Of a stretch of DNA of 64,000 nt, positions 35,699 through 46,539 are shown one piece after another. The DNA comes from Lysobacter enzymogenes (lineage in GTDB: Bacteria; Pseudomonadota; Gammaproteobacteria; Xanthomonadales; Xanthomonadaceae), in the NCBI RefSeq assembly GCF_017355525.1, contig NZ_CP067395.1, positions 3,565,001-3,629,000 on the forward strand. Direction: 5' to 3'. Numbering within the stretch: position 1 is the stretch's first letter; each line of letters starts with the position of its first letter. The notes under the pieces are model-generated. The model made no database searches, was not told where the DNA came from, and saw only the letters and a list, made by a program, of their open reading frames with translations. Made by a program: the position numbers and the translations under genes.

Positions 35699-36016
35699 AT
35701 GGCTACGAAAAAACCTGGCGGCGGACACACGCCTTTGGATCCGAAAGTCGCCGACAAGCTGCTGGAGTTGTTGAGCACCGATAACGAATTCCGCGCGAAC
35801 TTCGAGAAAGACCCGAAGGCCGCGGTGCAGTCGCTCGGCCACGACGTGCCCGAGGGCGTGCAGCTGCTGTGCATGAACACGACCCAGATGGCGAGCAAGG
35901 AAGAGATCGCCCAGGCGCGCGAGGCGATCAAGGAGTTCCTGACCTCGGCGGCCGCTTACAGCAATCCTCACTGCTTCGAGGCCGGCAACCTCGGCCCGGC
36001 GCTCGACGACAAGTAA
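35699..36016 (+). CDS. NHLP-type RiPP precursor peptide
   Basis: 105-residue peptide. Residues ~14-60 have the nitrile-hydratase-alpha leader pattern: DPKVADKLLELLSTDNEF, then FEKDPKAAVQSLGHDVPEGV. A helical KEEIAQAREAIKEFL follows and the probable core is the last ~23 residues, containing YSNPHCFEAGNLGP. There are two cysteines, 58 (leader) and 92 (core). No Gly-Gly cleavage site is evident before the core, unlike many NHLP peptides. From memory, close relatives are named NHLP-related RiPP or putative modified peptide. The SagB-like gene is divergent upstream. The 3' end overlaps the cyclase-like gene antisense by 49 nt. Confidence 0.88.
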   Translation: MATKKPGGGHTPLDPKVADKLLELLSTDNEFRANFEKDPKAAVQSLGHDVPEGVQLLCMNTTQMASKEEIAQAREAIKEFLTSAAAYSNPHCFEAGNLGPALDDK

Positions 36017-38589
36017 GCCGGCGGCGCATTGGCGGCCCAGGCGGCGGAGTACGCCTGGGCTTCCTTGTCCGCTTCGGCCGTACGGCCCAAGGCCTTGAGC
36101 GCCTGCGCGGCGCGCAGCCGCGCGATCCGGGTGTCGGCCACGTTCAGCGATTGCAGCGACTGGCCGCCGGCCAGTTCGATGTACGCCAGGCCGCGGTGCG
36201 CGGCCAGCCAGCGCGCTTGCTCGAGCGCCTTTTCGTTGTCGCCGGCGGCCTCGAAGGCCTGCATCAGCGCGGCCCGGGTCTGGAACAGTTCGTGCCCGTT
36301 GAGCAGGCCGGCCAAGCGCCGCACCGCTGCCTCGGGCTTGCCGTCCAGCCGCTCCTGCCCGGCCAGCACCACTTCGCGCAGTTCCGCCAGCTTCGGCGTC
36401 GCCCACAGCTTCGGTTGGTCCTTGAGCGCGTCGAGCACGCTGGTCGCCAGGCTGGCATCGTCCTGGCGCTGGGCCAGGTAAGCGCTGGCCAGGGCCAGGA
36501 ACACGTAGTCGCTCTCGTCGAAACCGGCGCCCTTGGACGCGGCCAGGGCGTTGCGCGCGCTCGCGCCGAGCAGTTCGCGCGCCCGCGCGCGTTCGCCGTT
36601 GAGCATGGCCACGCTGGCCTCGGTCACCGCCAGCACGTGCTTGAGCAGGTCGTTGCCTTCCACCGGCAGCTTGGCCGCGGCCTCGATATGGCGCTGGGCC
36701 TCTTTCCAGCGGCCCTGGTCGAGCAGCAGCGAGGTCTTGTCGAGATCGCGCACCGCGGCATAACCCTTGCGCGCGGCGCCGCCGCCGTCGAGCCGGCGCG
36801 CGGCGTCGTCGAGCGCGCCCTGCGCGGCGGAGACGTTGGCGCGGCGGCGCGCCGCATCGGCGATGTCGAGCTTGAGCGCCTGGTCGAACGCGGCGCGCGC
36901 GGCGCCGTAGTTCTCCTGGCCCAGCTCGGTGCGGCCGACATAGTCGTAGCCGTGGCCGCGCAGCGGGTTCTGCGGCACGGTGGCGCGCTGGGCGTAGGTG
37001 CGGGCCTCGGCGAAGCGGCTCTCCTGCATCAGCTGGAACGCGTAGTTGGCGGCGCCGGCGAAGTAGTCCGGATACAGGTCGGCCAGCAGCTTCCACTTGC
37101 CGACCGCCTCGCGGCCGCCGGCGAACTCGGCCGACCATGCGTCCAGGTACAGCGCGTCGCGCGGCGGCAGCCGGTCGCGGTGTTCCAGCGCCTGGGCCAG
37201 GAACGGTTTGGCGTGGGTGGCGTCGATCCGCGAGACCGCGGTGCGCACGCTGCCGAGGTAGGCCAGGGCGAAGGTCGGGTCGAGGGTGGTGGCGCGCTGG
37301 TAGAAGTCGGCCGCCTCCTCCATGCGCCCGCGGCCGAACGCCTTCTGGCCCAGGGCGTAGGCGCGCAACGCGTCGAGATTGGAGGTGGCGACCTTCGGCA
37401 GCGGCTCGGAATCGCGCTCGATCGACTTCATCGCCTCGCCGAGCTTTTCGCGCAGCGCCGCGGTGACGGTGTCGATCGAGTTCAGCGTGGACTCTTTGCC
37501 GGCGCCGTCGGCGGACTCGGCGTAGACCGTGGTCTGGGTATGCGGATCGATGACTTCGGCGCTGACCCGCACCCGCCCGCCGACTTCGGCCACGGTCGGC
37601 AGGATCACCGCGCGCGCGCCGTCGCGCAGGGCGATTTCCGAGGCGATGGCGCGGTCGAGCACGGTGTCGTTCTTGCGCTGCATGCGCTCGAGCGCGTCGC
37701 GCGCCTTGAGGTCGCTGAGCACGTTGACGTAGCGCGACTGCTCCAGGCTGATGCGGAAGGCCTGTTCCAGCGAATCGTCGAGCACGCTCTGGCCGGTGAG
37801 GTTGCGCAGGTCGCCGATCACCACCCAGTCGCGCTGGCCGAACGCGATCGCCGGCTGCGGCCGGGTCGCGAACCAGATGCCGCCGCCGACCGCCGCCAGC
37901 AGCGCGACCTCGGCGACCAGCGCCGCCGGGCGCCGCCACAGCGGAATGTCGCGCCAGGCCTTGGGCCCGTTCGGCGGCGCGCGCAGCGGGGCGATCCCGG
38001 GCTCGCCGACTTCGTAGATTTCCTGCGGCTCGGGCACGCCCTTGAAGCGCCAGCGCCCGTGCGACTTCCACAGCAGCTGCTGGCCGCGTTCGCCGAGTTC
38101 GCGCGCGGCGCGGTGCGCCAGCGGCTCGGCCACCGCCGACAGCAGGATCTGGCCCGGCCGCGCGGTCGCCATCAGCCGGCCGGCCATCGGCTTGGCCAGG
38201 CCTTCGACTTCGACCGGCTTGGCGCCGACCTTGACCGCCTCGTCGCTGTTGCGCCAGGTCAGCACTTCGCCGACGTGCAGGCCGGCGCGGGCCTTGAGTT
38301 CGAACTTGCGCGCCGCGCCGATCTCGCGCAGGCCGCGGGCGTAGTCCAGGGCGAAACCGAGGCCGTCGATGGGCCGCTCGAACAGCAGCAGCAAGCCGTC
38401 GGAGCGGTCGATCAAACGCCCGCGCCAGCGTTGCTGCAACGACAGCACCAGCCGGTCGTGTTCGCGGAACAGCTCCGCCGCGGGGCCGTCGCCGATGCGT
38501 TCGACCAGGGTGGTCGAATCGCACAGGTCGGTCAGCAGCAGGGTACGCAGCTGCGGGCCGTCGGCGTCGGGGCGGTGGGCGTCGTTCAT
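35968..38589 (-). CDS. Peptide modification system cyclase-like protein (class III cyclase domain, TM, TPR)
   Basis: 873-residue membrane protein. Residues ~14-185 form a class III nucleotidyl cyclase-like domain: LLLTDLCDSTTLVERIG with metal Asp21, then RSDGLLLLFERP with Asp64, and ARAGLHVGEV. The usual V-N-x-A-A-R-L motif reads A-K-P-M-A-G-R-L, keeping Arg but losing Asn, so activity is doubtful. A membrane segment (PAALVAEVALLAAVGGGIWFA) follows, then a TolB/CadC-like domain and many TPR-like helices to the end. From memory relatives are called putative peptide modification system cyclase. It lies 23 nt downstream of the cNMP-GGDEF gene, same strand, and runs into the precursor 3' end. Confidence 0.85.
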   Translation of the reverse strand: MNDAHRPDADGPQLRTLLLTDLCDSTTLVERIGDGPAAELFREHDRLVLSLQQRWRGRLIDRSDGLLLLFERPIDGLGFALDYARGLREIGAARKFELKARAGLHVGEVLTWRNSDEAVKVGAKPVEVEGLAKPMAGRLMATARPGQILLSAVAEPLAHRAARELGERGQQLLWKSHGRWRFKGVPEPQEIYEVGEPGIAPLRAPPNGPKAWRDIPLWRRPAALVAEVALLAAVGGGIWFATRPQPAIAFGQRDWVVIGDLRNLTGQSVLDDSLEQAFRISLEQSRYVNVLSDLKARDALERMQRKNDTVLDRAIASEIALRDGARAVILPTVAEVGGRVRVSAEVIDPHTQTTVYAESADGAGKESTLNSIDTVTAALREKLGEAMKSIERDSEPLPKVATSNLDALRAYALGQKAFGRGRMEEAADFYQRATTLDPTFALAYLGSVRTAVSRIDATHAKPFLAQALEHRDRLPPRDALYLDAWSAEFAGGREAVGKWKLLADLYPDYFAGAANYAFQLMQESRFAEARTYAQRATVPQNPLRGHGYDYVGRTELGQENYGAARAAFDQALKLDIADAARRRANVSAAQGALDDAARRLDGGGAARKGYAAVRDLDKTSLLLDQGRWKEAQRHIEAAAKLPVEGNDLLKHVLAVTEASVAMLNGERARARELLGASARNALAASKGAGFDESDYVFLALASAYLAQRQDDASLATSVLDALKDQPKLWATPKLAELREVVLAGQERLDGKPEAAVRRLAGLLNGHELFQTRAALMQAFEAAGDNEKALEQARWLAAHRGLAYIELAGGQSLQSLNVADTRIARLRAAQALKALGRTAEADKEAQAYSAAWAANAPPAYLSSSAGPRLPASKQ

Positions 38590-38612
38590 CGCGGCATCCT
38601 TGTCCACGCCGA

Positions 38613-39662
38613 TCAAACGGCGCTCAGTTCGGCGTCCTGCCAATGCACCCGGTTGCCGCCCAGGCGCTTGGCCTGGTAAAGCGCGGCATCGGCTTGCGCG
38701 TACCAGTCGTTCCAGTCGCGCTTGGCGCTGACCAGGCAGGCGCCGACGCTGACCGGGCAGATCGTCGGCGGCGATTGCGGGATCAGCAGCAGCCCGTGCA
38801 CGGTATGGACGATGAAGTCGGCGAAGCGCATGACGTCCTGGCGGGTGTGCGCGGCGACCAGCAGGCAGAACTCGTCGCCGCCGAGGCGGCAGGCGATGTC
38901 CTCGGTGCCGGCCACCGAACGCAGGATGTTAGCCACGCTCTGCAGCACGCGGTCGCCGGCCAGATGGCCGTGTTCGTCGTTGACCTGCTTGAAGCGGTCG
39001 CAGTCCACCAGCACCAGCCCGATCGTGTCGGCCATGCCGGCCGCGCGCACTTCCTGCAGGTGCAGGGTCAGGCCGCGGCGGTTGTACAGGCCGGTGAGGT
39101 CGTCGGTGCGCACCAGCTCCTCGGTCTGGTTGAGCTGGTGGGTGGTCGCGTAGAGGCTGTCGAGCGCGGCTTCCAGGTCCTGATTGCGGCGGCGCAGGCG
39201 GCGGATCAGGCTTTGTTCGTTGAGCACCACGCGCATGATCGCGCGGCGCAGGAAGTAGGACACCAGCGAGGGATCGCGGTCGACCAGGCGCTGGAATTCC
39301 TCGTGGCGCAGTTCCACCAGCAGGCCGTCGGTGGCGGCGATGGCGTCGGCGCTGCGGGCGTGGTCGCCGATCAGCAGGCCGAGTTCGCCGAAGAATTCGC
39401 GCACGCCCAGGCGCTTGGTGACCAGGTCGTCGCCGAAGTCCAGGACGATCGCGCCGCGCGCGATCACGAACATGGTGGTGCCCAGCTCACCGCGGCGGAA
39501 CAGCACCTGCCCGGCCTCGACCCGGCGCGGGCGGCCGATCTCGGCGAACAGTTCGAATTCGCCCGGGGTCAGCACCGCCATCGCCACGTCCGTCGGCGCC
39601 GCGGTCGCTGCCGAATTGTCGGTTTCGCGGCCCACCGAAGGCGCCGCCGTGTCGCGATTCAT
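38613..39662 (-). CDS. Cyclic-nucleotide-binding domain plus GGDEF diguanylate cyclase
   Basis: 349 residues with a Crp-like cNMP-binding domain at ~35-150 (GQVLFRRGELGTTMFVIARGAIVL, FFGELGLLIGDHARSADAIA). A coiled connector follows, then a GGDEF domain at ~180-345 (RTDDLTGLYNRRGL, VDCDRFKQVNDEHGHLAGD, CRLGGDEF at 261-265). The intact GGDEF suggests c-di-GMP synthesis; no RxxD inhibitory site precedes it. No HTH, so it is not a Crp regulator. The ATG at 39662 has GGGGAG eight bases upstream. It heads a two-gene unit with the cyclase-like gene, which suggests cAMP or cGMP input to c-di-GMP output. Confidence 0.88.
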   Translation of the reverse strand: MNRDTAAPSVGRETDNSAATAAPTDVAMAVLTPGEFELFAEIGRPRRVEAGQVLFRRGELGTTMFVIARGAIVLDFGDDLVTKRLGVREFFGELGLLIGDHARSADAIAATDGLLVELRHEEFQRLVDRDPSLVSYFLRRAIMRVVLNEQSLIRRLRRRNQDLEAALDSLYATTHQLNQTEELVRTDDLTGLYNRRGLTLHLQEVRAAGMADTIGLVLVDCDRFKQVNDEHGHLAGDRVLQSVANILRSVAGTEDIACRLGGDEFCLLVAAHTRQDVMRFADFIVHTVHGLLLIPQSPPTICPVSVGACLVSAKRDWNDWYAQADAALYQAKRLGGNRVHWQDAELSAV

Positions 39663-39840
39663 CCCGATCTCCCCGAGCCCCACATCCCCTGTGAAGCTTT
39701 GACGGCAGGATAGCACCTGAGTCTGAGCAGCTAACGCCGCAAGGGGGCAGGAGCGGCCACCCCCCGCCGTCCCGATGCGCGCTGTTGCGTATACGGCCGC
39801 GAGTGTAGTCCCGCGGTCCGCTCCGGCGCGGGCGCGCCGC

Positions 39841-39900
39841 GTTGCAGGTGTGCAACAGATGCGCAGTACGACCGCGGTCGCGGTCGCGGTCGCGGCCGCG
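39841..39900. repeat. Hairpin and CGCGGT hexamer array in a divergent promoter region
   Basis: GTTGCA/TGCAAC hairpin at 39841-39856 with loop GGTG, then a run of CGCGGT units (39873-39900). They lie in the 322-nt gap between the cNMP-GGDEF gene and the S9 peptidase gene; no gene is seen there. Confidence 0.6.
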
Positions 39901-39984
39901 CCGGCATGGCCTTCGGCACTGCGCGGGCCGGGGCGGATGCTGTTCATACTCGACCCCGACCTGCCACGGAAACGGAGAACCGCC

Positions 39985-42060
39985 ATGCCCGCTCGTCCGC
40001 ACCGCCACCGCTTGTCGCCTGCCGGCCTCGCCCTCGCGCTCGCCGCCGCCACCGCCGCGCCGGCCTTCGCCGCCGGGTCGGCGCAGGTCGAGCTGATTCC
40101 GCGCTCGGCCCTGTTCGGCAATCCCGAGCGCAGCAGCGCCCAGCTCAGCCCCGACGGCCGTTACCTGAGCTGGCTGGCGCCGGTGAACGGCGTCATGAAC
40201 GTGTGGGTGGCGCCGGCGGACGATCCGGCCAAAGCGCGCGCGGTCACCGACGACGCCGCGCGCGGGATCCGTAGCTATGTCTGGAGCTATCGCGAAGGCA
40301 CCCTGCTGTACCTGCGCGACAGCGGCGGCGACGAGAACTTCCACCTGTATGCGGTCGACGTGGCCAAGCCGGGCCAGGCGCGCGACCTCACCGCCTATCC
40401 CAAGACCCGCGCCAGCCTGGTCCGCCTCGCCCATCGCCATCCCGACCGGATCCTGGTCGGCATGAACGACCGCGACCCGAAGTGGCACGACTTGTACGAA
40501 GTCGACCTGGCCAGCGGCGAACGCAAGCGCGTGCTGGAGAACAAGGACCGCCTGTCCGGCTATCTCGCCGACGGCGATCTGAAGGTCGGCCGCGCCACCC
40601 GCTCGCGCGAGGACGGCGGCGGCGAACTGCTGGCCGCCGACGGCAAGGGCGGCTGGACGGTGATCGACACGATTCCGTTCGAAGACAGCCAGACCACCAA
40701 GTACGAGGGCTACAGCGACGACGGCCGCACCTTGTATCTGACCGACTCGCGCGGCCGGAACACCGCCGCGCTGTACGCGGTCGACGCCGACGGCAAGAAA
40801 TCGCTGCTGCTCGAGGACGCCCGCGCCGATGTCGGCGCGCGCCTAAGCGATCCGCGCAGCGACCGGGTCCAGGCGGCATCGGTCTATTACCTGCGCCAGC
40901 AATGGAAACCGCTGGACCCGGCCGTCGGTCGCGACCTGACCTGGCTGCAGGGCAAGCTCGGCGCGGGCGAAGTCTCGGTCGCCTCGCGCAGCCTCGACGA
41001 CCGCGCCTGGGTGGTGTCCTACAGCGCCGCCGAGGAACCCGGCACGACCTATCTGTACAAGCGCGGCGGCAGCGGCGAGCCGAGCCTGACCCGCTTGTTC
41101 TCGACCCGCCCGGCGCTGGACGGCCAGCCGCTGGTGCCGATGTGGCCGGTCGAGATCGGCGCGCGCGACGGCAAGACCCTGGTCAGCTACCTCAGCCTGC
41201 CCAAGAGCGCCGACGCCAACGGCGACGGCAAGCCCGACCGCCCGGTGCCGCTGGTGCTGTTCGTCCACGGCGGCCCGTGGGCGCGCGACTACTACGGCTA
41301 CCACGCCTACGCGCAGTGGCTGGCCAACCGCGGTTACGCCTCGTTGCGGGTCAACTACCGCGGCTCCACCGGCTTCGGCAAGGACTTCATCAACGCCGGC
41401 GACGGCGAATGGGCCGGCAAGATGCACGACGACCTGATCGACGCGGTCGACTGGGCGGTCAAGCAAGGCGTGACCAAGAAGGAAGACGTCGCGATCATGG
41501 GCGGCAGCTACGGCGGCTACGCGACCCTGGTCGGCCTGACCTTCACCCCCGACGCGTTCAAGTGCGGCGTCGACATCGTCGGCCCGTCGAACCTGGAAAC
41601 CCTGCTCAAGACCATCCCGCCGTACTGGGCCAGCATCTTCGAGCAGTTCGCCCGGCGCATGGGCGACCCGCGCACCGAAGCCGGGCGCAAGCAACTGGCC
41701 GAACGCTCGCCGATCGGCCGGGTCGACAAGATCGACAAGCCGCTGCTGATCGGCCAGGGCGCCAACGACCCGCGGGTCAACCAGGCCGAGAGCGACCAGA
41801 TCGTCGAGGCGATGCGCAAGAAGAACATCCCGGTCACCTACGCGCTGTTCCCCGACGAAGGCCACGGCTTCGCCCGGCCGGAAAATTCGATGGCGTTCAA
41901 CGCGGTCGCCGAAGGCTTCCTGGCCCAGTGCCTGGGCGGCCGCGCACAGCCGATCGGCGAGGACTTCAAGGGCTCCAGCATCACCGTGCCGGCGGGCGCG
42001 GATGGGGTGAAGGGGCTGGAGGCGGCGTTGAAGACGCACAAGCAGGAAGTGAAGAAGTAA
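39985..42060 (+). CDS. Secreted S9 family prolyl oligopeptidase-type peptidase
   Basis: 691-residue serine peptidase with a signal peptide (MPARPHRHRLSPAGLALALAAATAAPAFAA). Residues ~40-400 form a WD/beta-propeller-like region (SPDGRYLSWLAPVNGV). The catalytic alpha/beta-hydrolase domain has VLFVHGGPWARDYYGY, the nucleophile MGGSYGGYA with Ser508, GANDPRV (Asp) and DEGHGF (His). The start ATG has CGGAGAA upstream. It is divergent from the cNMP-GGDEF gene. A leader-processing role for the RiPP-like locus is conceivable but unsupported; general peptide scavenging is the default. Confidence 0.92.
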   Translation: MPARPHRHRLSPAGLALALAAATAAPAFAAGSAQVELIPRSALFGNPERSSAQLSPDGRYLSWLAPVNGVMNVWVAPADDPAKARAVTDDAARGIRSYVWSYREGTLLYLRDSGGDENFHLYAVDVAKPGQARDLTAYPKTRASLVRLAHRHPDRILVGMNDRDPKWHDLYEVDLASGERKRVLENKDRLSGYLADGDLKVGRATRSREDGGGELLAADGKGGWTVIDTIPFEDSQTTKYEGYSDDGRTLYLTDSRGRNTAALYAVDADGKKSLLLEDARADVGARLSDPRSDRVQAASVYYLRQQWKPLDPAVGRDLTWLQGKLGAGEVSVASRSLDDRAWVVSYSAAEEPGTTYLYKRGGSGEPSLTRLFSTRPALDGQPLVPMWPVEIGARDGKTLVSYLSLPKSADANGDGKPDRPVPLVLFVHGGPWARDYYGYHAYAQWLANRGYASLRVNYRGSTGFGKDFINAGDGEWAGKMHDDLIDAVDWAVKQGVTKKEDVAIMGGSYGGYATLVGLTFTPDAFKCGVDIVGPSNLETLLKTIPPYWASIFEQFARRMGDPRTEAGRKQLAERSPIGRVDKIDKPLLIGQGANDPRVNQAESDQIVEAMRKKNIPVTYALFPDEGHGFARPENSMAFNAVAEGFLAQCLGGRAQPIGEDFKGSSITVPAGADGVKGLEAALKTHKQEVKK

Positions 42061-42217
42061 GCCGCGCAGTCGGCCGCTGCCTGCACAGGCGGCGGCCGAT
42101 TCGTTGCGAGCGTCGGTCGGCGCGGCGTGGTCCGTCGACGCGTCCGGATCGTTATCGCCGCGCTACCGTCTCGATCCGCCGCGTCCGCTGCCGGTCGCGG
42201 GTTTCGATACAGTTTTC

Positions 42218-43261
42218 ATGCCTCGCAAGAATTCTCCGACCGCTGCACCGACCCGAGCTCCGTCGGGCTATGCCGCGCTACTCGCGCAGATCAAGCAACG
42301 AATCGGCGATTCCCGGCTCAGGGCGTCGCTGTCAGTCAACCGCGAACTCAACCTGCTGTACTGGAGCATCGGCCGCGACATCCTGGCGCGGCAGGACCGG
42401 CAGGGCTGGGGCGCCAAGATCGTCGACCGCCTCGCCGCCGACCTGACCCGTCTGTTCCCGGAAATGCGTGGTTTTTCGTCGCGAAACCTGAAATACATGC
42501 GGGCCTTCGCGCAGACCTGGCCCGATGCCGAAATAGTGCAACAGCTTGTTGCACAATTGCCCTGGGGCCATAACCTGCGTCTGATCGAAGCGGTCAGGAG
42601 CGACGACGAGCGCGAATGGTACGCGCGACAGGCGCTGGAGCACGGCTGGAGCCGCAACGTCCTGGTCCATCAAATCGAAAACCGCTTGTACGCGCGCCAA
42701 GGCCGCGCCCTGACCAATTTCTCGCGCACGCTGCCGGCGCAGCAATCCGAACTGGCCCAGCAGATCGTCAAGGATCCCTATGCGTTCGATTTTCTGTCGC
42801 TGAGTCCGCAGGCGAAAGAACGCGACCTGGAACTGGGGCTCATCGACCACTTGCGCTCGCTCATCATGGAGCTCGGCAAGGGCTTCGCCTTCGTCGGCAA
42901 CCAATACCGGCTGGAGATCGGCGGCGAGGACTACTTCATCGACCTGCTGTTCTATCACCTGCATCTGCGCTGCTTCGTGGCGTTCGAACTCAAGATGGAG
43001 GAATTCAAGCCCGAATTCGCCGGCAAGATGAACTTCTATCTCTCCGCCGTCGACGACACCCTGCGCCATGCCGACGACCGCCCGACCATCGGCATCGTCC
43101 TGTGCAAAAGCCGCAACCGGATCGTGGTCGAGTACGCGCTGCGCGACTCGCTCAAGCCGATGGGCGTGGCCGAATACAAACTCTCCGCCGCCCTGCCCGC
43201 GCGCCTGCGCAAACAGCTGCCGACCGCAGCGGACCTGAAGCCGCTGCGCGAGGACGCCTGA
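42218..43261 (+). CDS. YhcG-type PD-(D/E)XK nuclease-domain protein (DUF1016)
   Basis: 347-residue protein of the YhcG/DUF1016 family. The N-terminal winged-helix-like domain has NRELNLLYWSIGRDILARQ and FSSRNLKYMRAFAQTWPD; the C-terminal PD-(D/E)XK nuclease fold has EIGGEDYFIDLLFYHLHLRCFVAFELKMEEFKPEFAGKMNFYLSAVDD and PTIGIVLCKSRN. The ELK and D residues fit the D-x(n)-ExK site. The start at 42218 is preceded by a weak site, and base use is slightly less GC-rich than its neighbours. Such proteins are often found near restriction systems or alone; none are here. Defence role is inferred. Confidence 0.85.
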   Translation: MPRKNSPTAAPTRAPSGYAALLAQIKQRIGDSRLRASLSVNRELNLLYWSIGRDILARQDRQGWGAKIVDRLAADLTRLFPEMRGFSSRNLKYMRAFAQTWPDAEIVQQLVAQLPWGHNLRLIEAVRSDDEREWYARQALEHGWSRNVLVHQIENRLYARQGRALTNFSRTLPAQQSELAQQIVKDPYAFDFLSLSPQAKERDLELGLIDHLRSLIMELGKGFAFVGNQYRLEIGGEDYFIDLLFYHLHLRCFVAFELKMEEFKPEFAGKMNFYLSAVDDTLRHADDRPTIGIVLCKSRNRIVVEYALRDSLKPMGVAEYKLSAALPARLRKQLPTAADLKPLREDA

Positions 43262-43267
43262 AACGAC

Positions 43268-43289
43268 GAAGGGCCCCGCGGGGCCCTTC
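43268..43289. terminator. Bidirectional terminator between the nuclease gene and aceA
   Basis: Perfect GAAGGGCCCCG/CGGGGCCCTTC palindrome, 6 nt after the nuclease stop and 24 nt after the aceA stop. Very short loop and no long T-run. Confidence 0.6.
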
Positions 43290-43312
43290 GCGCGCAAGAC
43301 CGCCGCGAAGAC

Positions 43313-44611
<1,299 letters not shown>

Positions 44612-44681
44612 GACATCGATTCCTTGCGTGTGGGTCGTAGCGACGTGGGTATGGGGTGAGGCGGGTGCTGGACGTCTGGCT

Positions 44682-44766
44682 GTAGGAGCGACGCGAGTCG
44701 CGACCGCGGGGTTGCAGGCTCGCGTCGCAAGCGGTGTTTCGCGGTCGCGGCTCGCGCCGCTCCTAC
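44682..44766. repeat. REP pair of mixed subtype inside the aceB-aceA gap
   Basis: Plus REP 44682-44705 has arms GCGAC/GTCGC; minus REP 44743-44766 has GCGGC/GCCGC. It is the only inverted pair here in which the two members differ in stem subtype. They sit directly after the aceB stop. Confidence 0.8.
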
Positions 44767-44772
44767 AGGGGG

Positions 44773-46407
<1,635 letters not shown>

Positions 46408-46475
46408 GGTGCGACTCCTGTGGGGGAGGACCGCTCCCAGCGAGCGAGTCCCTGGACCAGACCATGCGGCGGCGT

Positions 46476-46513
46476 GTTGTATTTGACAATCAAGTTTTTT
46501 CAATGCATATCAT
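46476..46513. promoter_or_regulatory. Overlapping divergent promoters, aceB and LysR gene
   Basis: Minus strand: TTGAAA (46503-46498), 16-nt spacer, TACAAC (46481-46476), toward aceB. Plus strand: TTGACA (46483-46488) and TATCAT (46508-46513) with a long 19-nt spacer, toward the LysR gene. The 65-nt AT-rich patch stands out from its GC-rich surroundings. Confidence 0.5.
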
Positions 46514-46539
46514 TTGCTTAGCTTATATATGGAATTCAC

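Noticed and set aside
35869..38679. A 936-codon open frame opposite the cyclase-like gene
   Set aside because: Low-complexity translation, no ribosome site, antisense to a gene with readable domains.
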